Shown piece by piece: positions 31,863-41,130 of a DNA stretch of 64,000 nucleotides. The notes beneath the pieces are model-generated. The model had not been told where the DNA came from. It made no database searches and was given only the letters and a program-made list of their open reading frames with translations. The number at the start of each line of letters is the position of its first letter. Positions within the stretch are counted from its first letter, which is position 1. The position numbers were made by a program, and so were the translations under genes. The stretch is from Scatosoma sp045650185 (lineage in GTDB: Bacteria; Bacillota; Clostridia; Christensenellales; Borkfalkiaceae): positions 1-64,000 of the forward strand of contig JAZRQY010000012.1 of NCBI GenBank assembly GCA_045650185.1, read 5' to 3'.

Positions 31863-34787
31863 TTATTTTTCCTCGTTATTTTTCGGAGGTTGATGCGAAG
31901 ACATACTGGAAAGGGGAGAAGGCATGATTCTTCTCGTCGGCATCTTCTGAGGCGCAGGTTGCGTGGGCGCAACAGGCTTCTGCGGCGGCTGCGGTTGCTG
32001 AGGCGCAGGCGCAGGCGCCTGGCGAATTTCCAACTTCACTTTAAGAAGCACGGAAATGATGGTGCGTTGGATACGCTCTACCATCTCGTCAAACATTTCA
32101 AAGCCCTCTTTCTTGTAGGCGATGACCGGATCCATCTGACCATACGCACGAAGACTGATACCCTTTCTAAGCTGATCCATCGCATCGATATGATCAATCC
32201 AGTTTCTGTCTACCGTACGGAGCATAACCTGTCTTTCTACCGTGCCAAAGTCTACCCCGATTGCCTTTAAGTCTTCAATCTTTTTCTCGTATTCCTTGAT
32301 AACCTTCTTCGTGATCTTCTGCAGAGCGTATTCGTAGTCCCACTTTGCAAGGCGTTCCTGCGTGACGTAGTTCGTGCCTTCAGGCAACACCTTCGCTTCG
32401 AGGGCCGCATTCAGTTCCTCTGCATTCCAAAGTTCGGGCATAACGTCCACGTTCACAGCGGCGTTCACCGTTTCCGCAACGTAGTCGGGGATGTATTTCA
32501 AAACCTGTTCGTGTACGTCCTCGCCCTTGAGAACCTTCATTCTTTCGCCGTACATAACCAAACGCTGAGTGTTCATAACGTCGTCGTATTGCAGGACGTT
32601 TTTACGGATACCGAAGTTTCTGCCTTCAATCGTTCTCTGTGCGTTTTCAATACCACGGGAAAGCATTTTCGATTCCAGCGCCTCATCCTCTTGGATGTTG
32701 AACGCACGATACAACGCCTTCATTCTCTCACCGCCAAAGCGAAGAACAAGGTCGTCTTCCAAGGAGAGGAAGAATACCGATTCACCAACGTCGCCTTGAC
32801 GACCTGCACGGCCACGCAACTGGTTGTCGATACGACGGGATTCGTGGCGTTCCGTACCGATGATACAAAGACCGCCCACCTCGATAACCTTTTCCTTTTC
32901 TGCATCCGTTTCTTTTTTGTAGTATTCGTACACCTTTTTGTAGTGTTCACGAAGTTCACGGATATTTTCCGGGATGTCGGTGATATAGGTGCTCATCGCA
33001 AGGTCGATGTCCTCGGGGCTATACAGCTCCTCACGAAGACGCTTCTTCGCCAAATATTCAGGGTTGCCGCCAAGCAAAATGTCCGTACCACGACCTGCCA
33101 TGTTGGTGGAGATGGTTACCGCGCCAAGTCTACCTGCCTGCGCGATAATTTCCGCCTCGCGTTCGTGGTTCTTTGCGTTGAGGATGTTGTGCTTTACACC
33201 CTCACGTTTCAAAAGACGAGCAATTTCCTCTGATTTTTCAACCGAGGAAGTACCCACCAAAACGGGTTGACCTTTTGCGTTTCTCGCCTGGATTTCGCGG
33301 ACGATTTCCGCTTTTTTGCCGCCCACCGTCGAATATACCTTGTCGGGGTGGTCAATACGCTGTACGGGACGGTTGGTAGGGATTTCTACAACGTCCAACG
33401 AATAGATCGTTCTAAATTCTGCCTCTTCCGTCTTTGCCGTACCCGTCATACCGGAGAGCTTTTTGTACAGACGGAAATAGTTTTGGAAGGTGACCGTCGC
33501 CCAAGTCTTATTCTCGCTGCGGACTTCCATTCCCTCTTTCGCCTCGATCGCCTGATGCAAGCCGTCCGAATACCGTCTGCCGTCCATAAGACGACCGGTA
33601 AATTCGTCCACTATAACCACTTCGCCGTCCTTGACGATATAATCCTCGTCAATGTGGAACAGCTTGTGCGCCTTCAAAGCTTGCTGAATGTGATGGTTGA
33701 GGTCTGCATATTCAATCTGAGCAATGTTGTCGATATGGAAGTAACGTTCTGCTTTTCTTGCGCCGCTGTCGGTCAGCTCTACCGTCTTTTCCTTACGGTT
33801 GATGATATAGTCCCAATCACGGCTCTGCGCCAACGCGCGTTTCCCTTCGGGAGCCGCCGCCTTTGCCGCCGCTTCGCGTTCTGCTTTTTCCGCCTCGTAA
33901 TTTGCCTGTTCTTCCAAGGTCATCTTGGTGTAGTCGACGTACTCTTCTTCGTCATCGTCATCGTCTTCCACAACCTTTTTCTTCTTTTTCTTGGGCGCTT
34001 TCACCATTGCGAGCGCCTCTTCTTCCTCTTTGAGTTCGTCGTCAAAGCCGCCCGAAATCGTGCGTACAAACTTATCCACCTGCACGTACAAGTCGGAGGA
34101 TTTTTCACCCTTACCCGAAATAATCAAAGGCGTTCTTGCCTCGTCGATCAAAATCGAGTCGACTTCGTCCACGATGGCAAACGTCAAATCACGCTGTACC
34201 ATCATACGAAGATCCGTCTTTAAGTTATCACGCAGGTAGTCGAAACCAAATTCGTTGTTCGTACCGTAAACGATGTCGCATTGATAAGCCGCGCGCTTTG
34301 CCTCGTCGTCCATACCGGGTACGACGACGCCGACGGTCAAGCCCATAAATCTATGCACTTTGCCCATCCACTCTGCGTCACGCTTTGCCAAGTAATCGTT
34401 GACGGTGACGACGTGTACGCTCTTGCCGGAAAGGGCGTTTAAGTATGCAGGCAACGTGGAAACCAACGTCTTACCTTCACCCGTACGCATCTCGGCAATA
34501 CGGCCCTGATGCAAACAGATACCGCCGATAATCTGCACGCGGAAGTGGCGCATTTTGAGGACACGCCAAGCCGCCTCTCTAAGCGTAGCAAACGCGTCGG
34601 GCAAAATATCGTCCAACGTTTCACCTGCCTCCAAACGAGCCTTTAAAACTCCCGTTTGGCTTTTCAGCTCATCATCGCTCATGGGCGCGTACTTGTCCTC
34701 CAACGCCTCGACGCTGTCTGCAATCTTGTTCAGCTTTCTCAAGCTGGCTCTGCCGTCGCTACCCAATAAAAACTTAATAAGTCCCAT
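31863..34787 (-). CDS. secA: Preprotein translocase ATPase SecA
   Basis: Motor of Sec-dependent protein export. 974 aa, longer than the usual 800-900. Walker A MRTGEGKT at 100-107 and DEVD at 207-210 in NBD1. NBD2 includes GTSSVEKSEEIA and TNMAGRGTDI. There is an unusual low-complexity insertion at about 247-323: Glu-rich, then KKKKKK, then EDDDDDEEE, then an Ala/Glu helix, placed at the NBD1/substrate-binding-domain boundary. The C-terminus is a Pro/Gln-rich linker without the Cys-rich zinc-binding SEC-C motif. Start supported by GGAG. Confidence 0.97.
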   Translation of the reverse strand: MGLIKFLLGSDGRASLRKLNKIADSVEALEDKYAPMSDDELKSQTGVLKARLEAGETLDDILPDAFATLREAAWRVLKMRHFRVQIIGGICLHQGRIAEMRTGEGKTLVSTLPAYLNALSGKSVHVVTVNDYLAKRDAEWMGKVHRFMGLTVGVVVPGMDDEAKRAAYQCDIVYGTNNEFGFDYLRDNLKTDLRMMVQRDLTFAIVDEVDSILIDEARTPLIISGKGEKSSDLYVQVDKFVRTISGGFDDELKEEEEALAMVKAPKKKKKKVVEDDDDDEEEYVDYTKMTLEEQANYEAEKAEREAAAKAAAPEGKRALAQSRDWDYIINRKEKTVELTDSGARKAERYFHIDNIAQIEYADLNHHIQQALKAHKLFHIDEDYIVKDGEVVIVDEFTGRLMDGRRYSDGLHQAIEAKEGMEVRSENKTWATVTFQNYFRLYKKLSGMTGTAKTEEAEFRTIYSLDVVEIPTNRPVQRIDHPDKVYSTVGGKKAEIVREIQARNAKGQPVLVGTSSVEKSEEIARLLKREGVKHNILNAKNHEREAEIIAQAGRLGAVTISTNMAGRGTDILLGGNPEYLAKKRLREELYSPEDIDLAMSTYITDIPENIRELREHYKKVYEYYKKETDAEKEKVIEVGGLCIIGTERHESRRIDNQLRGRAGRQGDVGESVFFLSLEDDLVLRFGGERMKALYRAFNIQEDEALESKMLSRGIENAQRTIEGRNFGIRKNVLQYDDVMNTQRLVMYGERMKVLKGEDVHEQVLKYIPDYVAETVNAAVNVDVMPELWNAEELNAALEAKVLPEGTNYVTQERLAKWDYEYALQKITKKVIKEYEKKIEDLKAIGVDFGTVERQVMLRTVDRNWIDHIDAMDQLRKGISLRAYGQMDPVIAYKKEGFEMFDEMVERIQRTIISVLLKVKLEIRQAPAPAPQQPQPPQKPVAPTQPAPQKMPTRRIMPSPLSSMSSHQPPKNNEEK

Positions 34788-34950
34788 TTTTTACTCCTAC
34801 TCCAGGCATTCACTTTCTTCAAAACGAAAGAAAGCCATACTACCCGATTATTATTCACTATACCATTGTACTATATTTCCACCGATTTGCAAAGCGTTTT
34901 TTATACGCTTTCGGATATTTTTTGCCTAATTTTAACTCTAAAGTTAAAAA

Positions 34951-34977
34951 AACAAGGCAAAATCGCCTTGTTTTTTC
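34951..34977 (-). terminator. Terminator of metK
   Basis: AACAAGGC-GATTTT-GCCTTGTT followed by TTTTT on the minus strand, just beyond the metK stop. Confidence 0.85.
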
Positions 34978-34989
34978 TTTCGTACTGCG

Positions 34990-36153
34990 TTATAAGTATT
35001 TTTTCAAAGCATCGACGCGGTCGAGTCTTTCCCAAGGGAAACCCTTGTAGCCGAAATGCCCGTACGCCGCCGTCTTCTTGAAGATGGGGTTGCGGAGCTG
35101 TAACTGCTGAATGATTGCATACGGACGAAGATCGAATTCGCATTTTACAATCTCTGCCAAGCGTTCGTCGTCCACCTTGCCCGTGCCGTGGCTGTCCACG
35201 AACACCGATACGGGATTTGCAACGCCGATTGCGTAAGCAACCTGAATTTCCAGCTCGTCTGCAAGACCTGCCGCCACCATATTTTTTGCGATATAACGGC
35301 AATAGTACGCCGCGCTTCTATCCACCTTCGTGGGATCTTTTCCAGAGAAAGCGCCGCCGCCGTGCGCGCATCTGCCACCATAGGTGTCTACGATAATCTT
35401 TCTGCCCGTCAAACCGCTGTCCCCCTCGGGTCCGCCAATTTCAAATCTGCCCGTCGGGTTGATATAAATCTTCGTGTTTTCATCCATCAAAGCGGCAGGA
35501 ATAATTGCGTCAATGACAAGCTTTTTAATATCCGCCTTTAAGGTTTCCTGCGATACTTCGCCGTCGTGTTGCGTAGAAACAACCACGGTGTCCACACGCT
35601 TTGCTACGCCGTCCACGTATTCCACGGTTACCTGCGTTTTGCCATCGGGACGAAGGTATTTCAGCGCCCCTTCCTTGCGGATATCCGTCAAACGCTTTGC
35701 AAGACGATGGGAAAGGGACAACGTGAGTGGCATCAACTCCTTCGTTTCGTTGCATGCATAGCCGAACATCATACCTTGGTCGCCTGCGCCAAGCTGATCT
35801 GCCTCTTCGCCGCCGTCCGTCTTCTTTTCCAAGGAAGCGTTTACCCCCATCGCAATGTCGGGTGACTGTTCGTGGATTGCTACGATTACCTTACACTTAT
35901 CGTATGCAAACGTACCGAAATCATAGCCGATTTGCTTAATGATTTCCCTTGCCGTAGCCTCATAATCGACCTTTGCAGTCGTGGTCACTTCGCCCATAAT
36001 CAAGAGTGTGTCATACGCCGCCGCGCATTCCACCGCCGCCCTTGCCATCGGGTCTAATGCAAAAATAGCGTCTAAAATCCCGTCAGAAATGTTGTCGCAA
36101 ACTTTGTCGGGATGCCCTTCGGTAACGCTTTCGCTGGTAAAAAACTTTTTCAT
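34990..36153 (-). CDS. metK: S-adenosylmethionine synthetase
   Basis: Makes SAM from methionine and ATP. 387 aa. FTSESVTEGHPDKVCDNISD at the N-terminus, GAGDQGMMFGYACNET (about 122-137), and the P-loop-like GGAFSGKDPTKVDRSAAY (about 267-284) are diagnostic. GAGAGGA precedes the start. It has its own promoter (36507-36535) and a leader of about 345 nt that contains copy B of the 277-nt element. I see no known SAM riboswitch in that leader. Confidence 0.98.
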   Translation of the reverse strand: MKKFFTSESVTEGHPDKVCDNISDGILDAIFALDPMARAAVECAAAYDTLLIMGEVTTTAKVDYEATAREIIKQIGYDFGTFAYDKCKVIVAIHEQSPDIAMGVNASLEKKTDGGEEADQLGAGDQGMMFGYACNETKELMPLTLSLSHRLAKRLTDIRKEGALKYLRPDGKTQVTVEYVDGVAKRVDTVVVSTQHDGEVSQETLKADIKKLVIDAIIPAALMDENTKIYINPTGRFEIGGPEGDSGLTGRKIIVDTYGGRCAHGGGAFSGKDPTKVDRSAAYYCRYIAKNMVAAGLADELEIQVAYAIGVANPVSVFVDSHGTGKVDDERLAEIVKCEFDLRPYAIIQQLQLRNPIFKKTAAYGHFGYKGFPWERLDRVDALKKYL

Positions 36154-36169
36154 GTAAAAAATCCTCTCA

Positions 36170-36446
36170 CAGTCTGACGAGTATCGAACCCATCAGTCTT
36201 AAAATGTTTTTTCTTGCGCCTTCCGACGCTAATGCCCTTGTAGTATGACGATACGACGGCGGTCATTACCGCCAAAATCCACTGCAAAAACCCTATTTTA
36301 AGATGCTCACAGTTTTCACGAGCGTAAAATTTTTTAGGCGAAAGGAGCTTTCACGCAGAAATACCGCCGTATTGCAAGTGGAAATCCTGCACGGATAGGA
36401 AATTTTCCGCCGTCAAAACCTGATGTGTTCGATACTCGTCAGACTG
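36170..36446 (-). repeat. 277-nt structured leader element, copy B
   Basis: Arms CAGTCTGACGAGTATCGAAC (36170-36189) and GTTCGATACTCGTCAGACTG (36427-36446) are perfectly complementary. Pairing continues inward with one mismatch to CATCAG/CTGATG. The core aligns with copy A over its whole length, and both are exactly 277 nt. It sits in the transcribed leader of metK, ending eight bases before its Shine-Dalgarno. Confidence 0.85.
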
Positions 36447-36506
36447 AACTATAGTTCTTCTCCGCGCTTGGGATTTGCAGAGAAGTTCCCATACACAGGG
36501 AAGGTT

Positions 36507-36535
36507 AGTATAACATAGTTAAAGATAAAAGTCAA
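36507..36535 (-). promoter_or_regulatory. Promoter of metK
   Basis: TTGACT, 17 bp, TATACT on the minus strand. The leader starts at about 36500 with a hairpin GAACTTCTCTGC/GCGCGGAGAAGAAC ahead of the 277-nt element. Confidence 0.75.
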
Positions 36536-36582
36536 CTAAAAATACACCTCGTCTTTCGCATAGAAGTGACAAAATAGAAAAG

Positions 36583-36800
36583 TCGATATGTCAACTGCGT
36601 TGACTCGATATATTCTCGCTTTGCTCGAACTCGATATATGGTCGCTACGCTCCCATTCGATATGAGATAAATTCCTCTTGCTTTTGCTTGTCCAAAAGCA
36701 TATCGAGCCGTAGGCATATCGAATTGCGCCAGCAATATATCGAAAATCCCGCAAGGGATTTATCTCGATGCGTGTTGCCTACGCAGGACAACACGCTAAA
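36583..36800. repeat. CGATAT hairpin array (copy 1)
   Basis: CGATATG/CGATATA and complements alternate with small palindromes (TCAA-ctgcg-TTGA, GCTTTTG-cttgtc-CAAAAGC, TTGC-gcca-GCAA). The distal part contains ATCCC-GCAA-GGGAT next to TTATCTCGAT and ends in GCGTGTT/AACACGC. It is homologous to the inverted copy at 57302-57525. Confidence 0.85.
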
Positions 36801-36805
36801 TGTGC

Positions 36806-36834
36806 TTGCGCTTTTTGATTTCTTGTGTTATAAT
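36806..36834 (+). promoter_or_regulatory. Promoter placing the transcript start at or next to the radical SAM start codon
   Basis: TTGCGC, 17 bp, TATAAT. The -10 ends nine bases before the ATG at 36844, giving a leader of about 0-3 nt. Confidence 0.65.
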
Positions 36835-36843
36835 GGTTTTACT

Positions 36844-37728
36844 ATGGGCAATTTTACTTACGACGAACAAAACTGCAAACTCTGCCCCGTGGCGTGTGGC
36901 GCAAATCGGGCGCAAAGGGCTGGCGTATGCGGCGCTGACAACCAAATGCGGATTGCAAAGTATTCTCTGCACCCCTTTGAAGAGCCCTGCATTTCCCACA
37001 AAAACGGCAGCGGTACGATCTTTTTTAGCGGTTGTTCACTGCGGTGCGTGTTCTGTCAAAACTACGAGGTATCTCGCGCACAGCATGGAAAAGTTATTTC
37101 TCCTGCCGAGCTTGCCGACATCTTCCACCGCTTGGAAGAAATGGGGGCAGAGAACGTTTCACTCGTATCTGCGCAGCATTTCATTCCATACCTGGTGCAG
37201 GCTTTTCAAATCTATCGCCCAAAAATCCCCGTTGTCTACAACAGCGGCGGATACGAAAATATCGACGCTTTAAAACAGCTTGACCCCTTCGTCGATATCT
37301 ATCTTCCCGACATGAAATTCTACTCCTCTACCTTAGCAAAACGCTACACGGGCAGAGAGGATTATTTCGAAGTCGCCGACGCCGCCATCCGCTTTATGGC
37401 AGGGAAACGGCGCAGGATGACCGAGGACGGAAAGATGCTGTCCGGGCTCATCGTACGGCACTTGGTGATGCCGCTTGGCGTAGCCGATTCACGGCAGGTC
37501 CTTCGCTGGTTTGCGCGCGAAATGCCAAAGGACGCCTATTTGAGCCTCATGAGTCAATATACTCCCTTTGGGAAAATCGACGGTCTTCCCGAACTTTCCC
37601 GACCTATCAAGGCAAGGGAATACGCCGCCGTCCTTGACGAGGCTGTCGCTTTGGGACTGTCCGACAGACTGTTCGCGCAGGAGCTTTCCTCCAGCGGAGA
37701 AAAATATATCCCGTCTTGGGATTACTAA
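36844..37728 (+). CDS. Radical SAM protein of the pyruvate-formate-lyase-activase-like group
   Basis: 294 aa from the ATG at 36844. The frame is open further up but runs through the CGATAT array. The N-terminus has an extra Cys cluster (C11, C14, C18, C29 in CKLCPVACGANRAQRAGVC), then the radical SAM motif CSLRCVFC (C64, C68, C71). Members of this family (often labelled PflA-like or YjjW-like) are of unknown substrate. No Shine-Dalgarno is present and the promoter is immediately adjacent, so the mRNA is probably leaderless. The gene stands alone. Confidence 0.88.
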   Translation: MGNFTYDEQNCKLCPVACGANRAQRAGVCGADNQMRIAKYSLHPFEEPCISHKNGSGTIFFSGCSLRCVFCQNYEVSRAQHGKVISPAELADIFHRLEEMGAENVSLVSAQHFIPYLVQAFQIYRPKIPVVYNSGGYENIDALKQLDPFVDIYLPDMKFYSSTLAKRYTGREDYFEVADAAIRFMAGKRRRMTEDGKMLSGLIVRHLVMPLGVADSRQVLRWFAREMPKDAYLSLMSQYTPFGKIDGLPELSRPIKAREYAAVLDEAVALGLSDRLFAQELSSSGEKYIPSWDY

Positions 37729-37890
37729 CTACCACCCCTCCTCGGATTTTTTAGTAGTCGCATCGCTTGGCTGACCAAATCGTAGGTCATCTTGCTTGCG
37801 CTCTTAGGATTAGCGGCTTTCCATTCGAGAGGCAAAGGGGGCAAAACTCGTTTTTTCATACCTTTATTTTGCACGAAAAAGGAGCAGTTT

Positions 37891-39789
37891 ATGCTGATAA
37901 ACGCAACCGACTTACAATTTGGATATACGGAAGAAACCTTGCTGGAAAAGGTCTGTTTTACCCTAAACGAGGGGGACAGAGTCGGGCTTATCGGCGCAAA
38001 CGGCGAGGGGAAAACCACCCTCATTCGCCTGATTTTAGGGGAGCTGTATCCCGACAAGGGGGAACTGTTTAAAAAGAACGGCATCCGCATCGGCTATCTG
38101 GCGCAGAACGGCGGCTACGATAGCAACAACACCGTCTGGGAAGAAATGCAGGAGATTTTTGCCGAAGACAAGCGTCTGCTCAGCGCCCTCAGAGAAGTGG
38201 AAATGAACATCTCGATGGCAAGCGAGAACAGCGACGAATATCGTCGCCTTGCCGCGCGCTACGAGAGTCTGAATAAACAAATCTCCGCGCGTGATAGCTA
38301 TCAATACGAGGTAAGAATCCGCACCGTCTTAGGGGGTATGGGCTTTGCTGACCGTACCGAGCAGGTGATTCGCACGATGTCAGGCGGCGAAAAGACGCGT
38401 TTACAGCTGTGTCGCCTACTCCTCGAAGAGCCCGACCTTCTCATCTTGGACGAGCCCACCAACCACCTTGATGTCAAGACGCTGTTTTGGCTGGAAGAAT
38501 ATCTTGCGTCGTACAAGGGCGCAATCTTCACCGTTTCGCACGACCGATACTTTCTCGATAAGACCGTCCAGCAGATTTACGAATTAGAGCGTAAAGGGCT
38601 GTCCGTCTACAAGGGGAATTATACAAAGTATAAAACCTTGAAGGCGGAACGGGTCGCTCATCAGTTGAAGGAATACGAAAAACAGCAGGTAGAACGGGCG
38701 CATTTGCAAGAATACGTCGATAAAAATCTCGTGCGCGCCAGCACGACCAAGTCGGCGCAATCCCGTCGGCATAAGCTGGAAACGATGGAAATCATCGAAA
38801 AGCCTGCCCTGCCGCCCACGCCGCCACGCTTTACCTTTGCTTTTACGGAAAGACCGTACGAGCAGGTACTCTCCATTCACAGTCTGCGCCTGTCCGCAGG
38901 GGAAAAGCGGTTGCTTGAAAACGCTGAAATGCAAATTACCAGAGGGGAAAAATGCGCCTTGGTCGGCGACAACGGCACAGGCAAAAGTTCCCTCTTGAAA
39001 GAAATTGCCTATGGCAAAAACCCTGCGATTCAGCTTGGGCGATTCGTACGGCTCGCCGTCTACGATCAGGAAAACGCCAATTTGAGCCCCGACAACACCG
39101 TCTTGCAGGAGCTGTGGGAACGGCACGTTGGTTGGGAACAGACAAGGGTGCGCAATATTTTGGCGCAGGCAAAATTAGAGGCAGAGGACGTCGATAAAAA
39201 GGTACGGATGCTCTCGGGTGGCGAACGGGCAAAGCTTGCGCTTGCCGTCTTCTCGACGGAAAACGGCAACGTGCTCCTTTTGGACGAACCCACCAACCAC
39301 CTCGACCTGCCTGCAAGAGAAAGCTTAGAAAATGCCTTAAAAGAGTTTGAGGGCACGCTGTTGTTCGTATCGCACGACCGATATTTCATCGAGGCGTTGG
39401 CAGGCAAAATCTTCGAATTAGAGGACGGAAAAATCCACACTTATCCTTGCGGCTACGAGGAATACAGCGCGCAAAAACGGGAACAGCGCGCGGCGCAAAA
39501 CGCAACGCAAAAAAGCGTTAAACACGTACCTGCCCCCACAAAATCGGCAGAAACACCCGTCTACAAGAGCAAAGAGGAACGGAAAAACGAGGCGAAACGG
39601 CGTATCCGCAGTAAGGAGCTGGAAATGGAAATCGAGGCTCTTGAAGAGGAGAGCGAGGCTTTGGGCGAGTCACTTTCCACCCCCGAGGTTGCGACAAACT
39701 TTTCCCTGTTGACGGAAAAATGCAACCGCTTGGAATGGGTGAAAAACCGCCTCGACGAGTTGTACGCAGAATACGAAACTTTACTATAA
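37891..39789 (+). CDS. ABC-F family ATPase
   Basis: 632 aa from the ATG at 37891 (AAGGAG upstream). Two ABC domains without membrane segments: Walker A GANGEGKTT (about 35-43) and GDNGTGKSS, signature motifs TMSGGEKTRLQL and MLSGGERAKLAL, Walker B LLILDEPTNHLD and VLLLDEPTNHLD. An interdomain linker is rich in Lys/Gln/Arg, and a charged coiled C-terminal domain (about 560-632) is present. ABC-F proteins act on the ribosome, either as translation factors or as antibiotic-resistance factors. The subtype cannot be settled here. Confidence 0.95.
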   Translation: MLINATDLQFGYTEETLLEKVCFTLNEGDRVGLIGANGEGKTTLIRLILGELYPDKGELFKKNGIRIGYLAQNGGYDSNNTVWEEMQEIFAEDKRLLSALREVEMNISMASENSDEYRRLAARYESLNKQISARDSYQYEVRIRTVLGGMGFADRTEQVIRTMSGGEKTRLQLCRLLLEEPDLLILDEPTNHLDVKTLFWLEEYLASYKGAIFTVSHDRYFLDKTVQQIYELERKGLSVYKGNYTKYKTLKAERVAHQLKEYEKQQVERAHLQEYVDKNLVRASTTKSAQSRRHKLETMEIIEKPALPPTPPRFTFAFTERPYEQVLSIHSLRLSAGEKRLLENAEMQITRGEKCALVGDNGTGKSSLLKEIAYGKNPAIQLGRFVRLAVYDQENANLSPDNTVLQELWERHVGWEQTRVRNILAQAKLEAEDVDKKVRMLSGGERAKLALAVFSTENGNVLLLDEPTNHLDLPARESLENALKEFEGTLLFVSHDRYFIEALAGKIFELEDGKIHTYPCGYEEYSAQKREQRAAQNATQKSVKHVPAPTKSAETPVYKSKEERKNEAKRRIRSKELEMEIEALEEESEALGESLSTPEVATNFSLLTEKCNRLEWVKNRLDELYAEYETLL

Positions 39790-39854
39790 TCAGTTTACTT
39801 TTTGTAAAAAGTATGCTAAACTATCCATAGCGGTATCATTTTAGGAGTCTATCT

Positions 39855-40883
39855 ATGAAACTGAAAAAAAGTGTTGCTATTCCTTTAAAAATTTTGGCTT
39901 GGGTTGCCAGCGTGTTGGCTGGGTTGCTCATCTTAGTGTTCGTCGGTGAAAAGCTGTTCTTCGCTTCCTTCTTCTTCGGCGGCGCAAAGATTGCGATGCG
40001 CACCCCTGGTACTTGGACGAATTACGTACAGCAGGGTTTTGACCGCTTGGAGGACGGCACCTTCGTCGTTTCCGCTTACGATAAGGGGGACGAGAATGCG
40101 GCTCTCTTTCTTATCAAGGACGGCAAGGAAACCCTCTGCCAGCTGAAAAACGGCGACGGAACGCCCTACCTTAGCCACGCAGGCGGCGTGACTCACTACA
40201 AGAACTGGGTGTACGTTGCCACCGACAACCACGCCGACAAGGAAGGCGACGTCTACTGTATGCACGAGAGTTGCGACACTAACCTCGATATGTTCCTTTT
40301 GTCCGACGTTCTTGACGGGGACGGCAAAGCAACGAAGGTGGACAGCGTTATCGTTCCCAACCGCTTGGCATACGCGTCCGTGTACGGCGACCTCTTATAT
40401 ACCGGCGCTTTCCATCGCGCAGGCAGTAAGTATATCACTCCCGAAAGCCACCATCTCACCACCCCTGCAGGGGACGAGAATACGGCGCTGATGATGGTGT
40501 ATAAGCTGGATGAAACCACGGGCAAGCCCGTCAGCGCAACGCCTGAATTCTGCTATTCTACAATCTCCAACGTGCAGGGCATGTGCATTACGGGGGATAA
40601 CGACATCGTCCTTTCCACCTCTTGGGGCTTGGGTATCTCCCACCTCTATCAGTACGAGCTGGACAACGCAAAGAAAGGCACGATCTCCTTGGGCGGTGAA
40701 AGCGTAGAAGTCTACTATTTGGACGGCGCTTGCCTTGAAACGACTCTCTCCTGCCCGCCGATGGCAGAGGAGCTGGTTTGGCTCGAAGGCAGAGTGTATA
40801 TCCTCAGCGAATCCGCTTCCATGAAGTACCTGTATGGCAAACTGATGAGCGGCAACCATATTTACAGCTATCCCATGGCGTAA
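39855..40883 (+). CDS. Membrane-anchored extracellular protein, unknown function (342 aa)
   Basis: A signal-anchor at about 12-35 (ILAWVASVLAGLLILVFVGE) is followed by an extracytoplasmic domain with repeated short beta-strand pairs (GTFVVSAYDKGDENAALFLI, VYVATDNHADKEGD, NIVLSTSWGLGISHLYQYEL-type), which reads like a beta-propeller. No family recognised. AGGAG precedes the start. The gene is monocistronic, between the ABC-F gene and a terminator. Confidence 0.8.
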   Translation: MKLKKSVAIPLKILAWVASVLAGLLILVFVGEKLFFASFFFGGAKIAMRTPGTWTNYVQQGFDRLEDGTFVVSAYDKGDENAALFLIKDGKETLCQLKNGDGTPYLSHAGGVTHYKNWVYVATDNHADKEGDVYCMHESCDTNLDMFLLSDVLDGDGKATKVDSVIVPNRLAYASVYGDLLYTGAFHRAGSKYITPESHHLTTPAGDENTALMMVYKLDETTGKPVSATPEFCYSTISNVQGMCITGDNDIVLSTSWGLGISHLYQYELDNAKKGTISLGGESVEVYYLDGACLETTLSCPPMAEELVWLEGRVYILSESASMKYLYGKLMSGNHIYSYPMA

Positions 40884-40897
40884 GGGTGCAAGCCCTA

Positions 40898-40989
40898 ACG
40901 AAGTTTGTCTTTTAGACAAGTGAAGTTCTTTTCAAGAGTGAATTTTGCCTTGCCTGCAAGGCAAGTGAAGTTTCGCGAAACCGCGAAAT
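40898..40989. repeat. Hairpin array with GTGAAGTT units (array 3)
   Basis: GTGAAGTT at 40920 and 40965, GTGAATTT at 40938, and a variant unit at about 40898. Spacers are palindromes TTGTC-tttta-GACAA, TCTT-ttc-AAGA, TTGCCTT-gcctgc-AAGGCAA and TTTCGCG-aaac-CGCGAAA. Confidence 0.75.
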
Positions 40990-41031
40990 ATAGAACAATT
41001 TAAATAAAAGACGCTTTGATAAAATAATGAA

Positions 41032-41065
41032 AAAAAGACTTTACCTTACTTGGTAAAGTCTTTTT
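41032..41065 (+). terminator. Terminator after the 342-aa membrane-anchored protein gene
   Basis: AAAAAGACTTTACC pairs with GGTAAAGTCTTTTT; a T run follows. Confidence 0.85.
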
Positions 41066-41130
41066 GTTTTTGTTTGATTTTTCACTTTGTTTTCATTCAT
41101 TCAAAAATGACAACGCAAAGATTAGCACGG

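Noticed and set aside
36154..36500. SAM riboswitch in the metK leader
   Set aside because: None of the SAM-I, SAM-II, SAM-III or SAM-IV conserved blocks is visible; the leader is filled by the 277-nt element.
36688..36843. N-terminal extension of the radical SAM protein
   Set aside because: The frame runs through the CGATAT array and the promoter; the family starts at the ATG at 36844.
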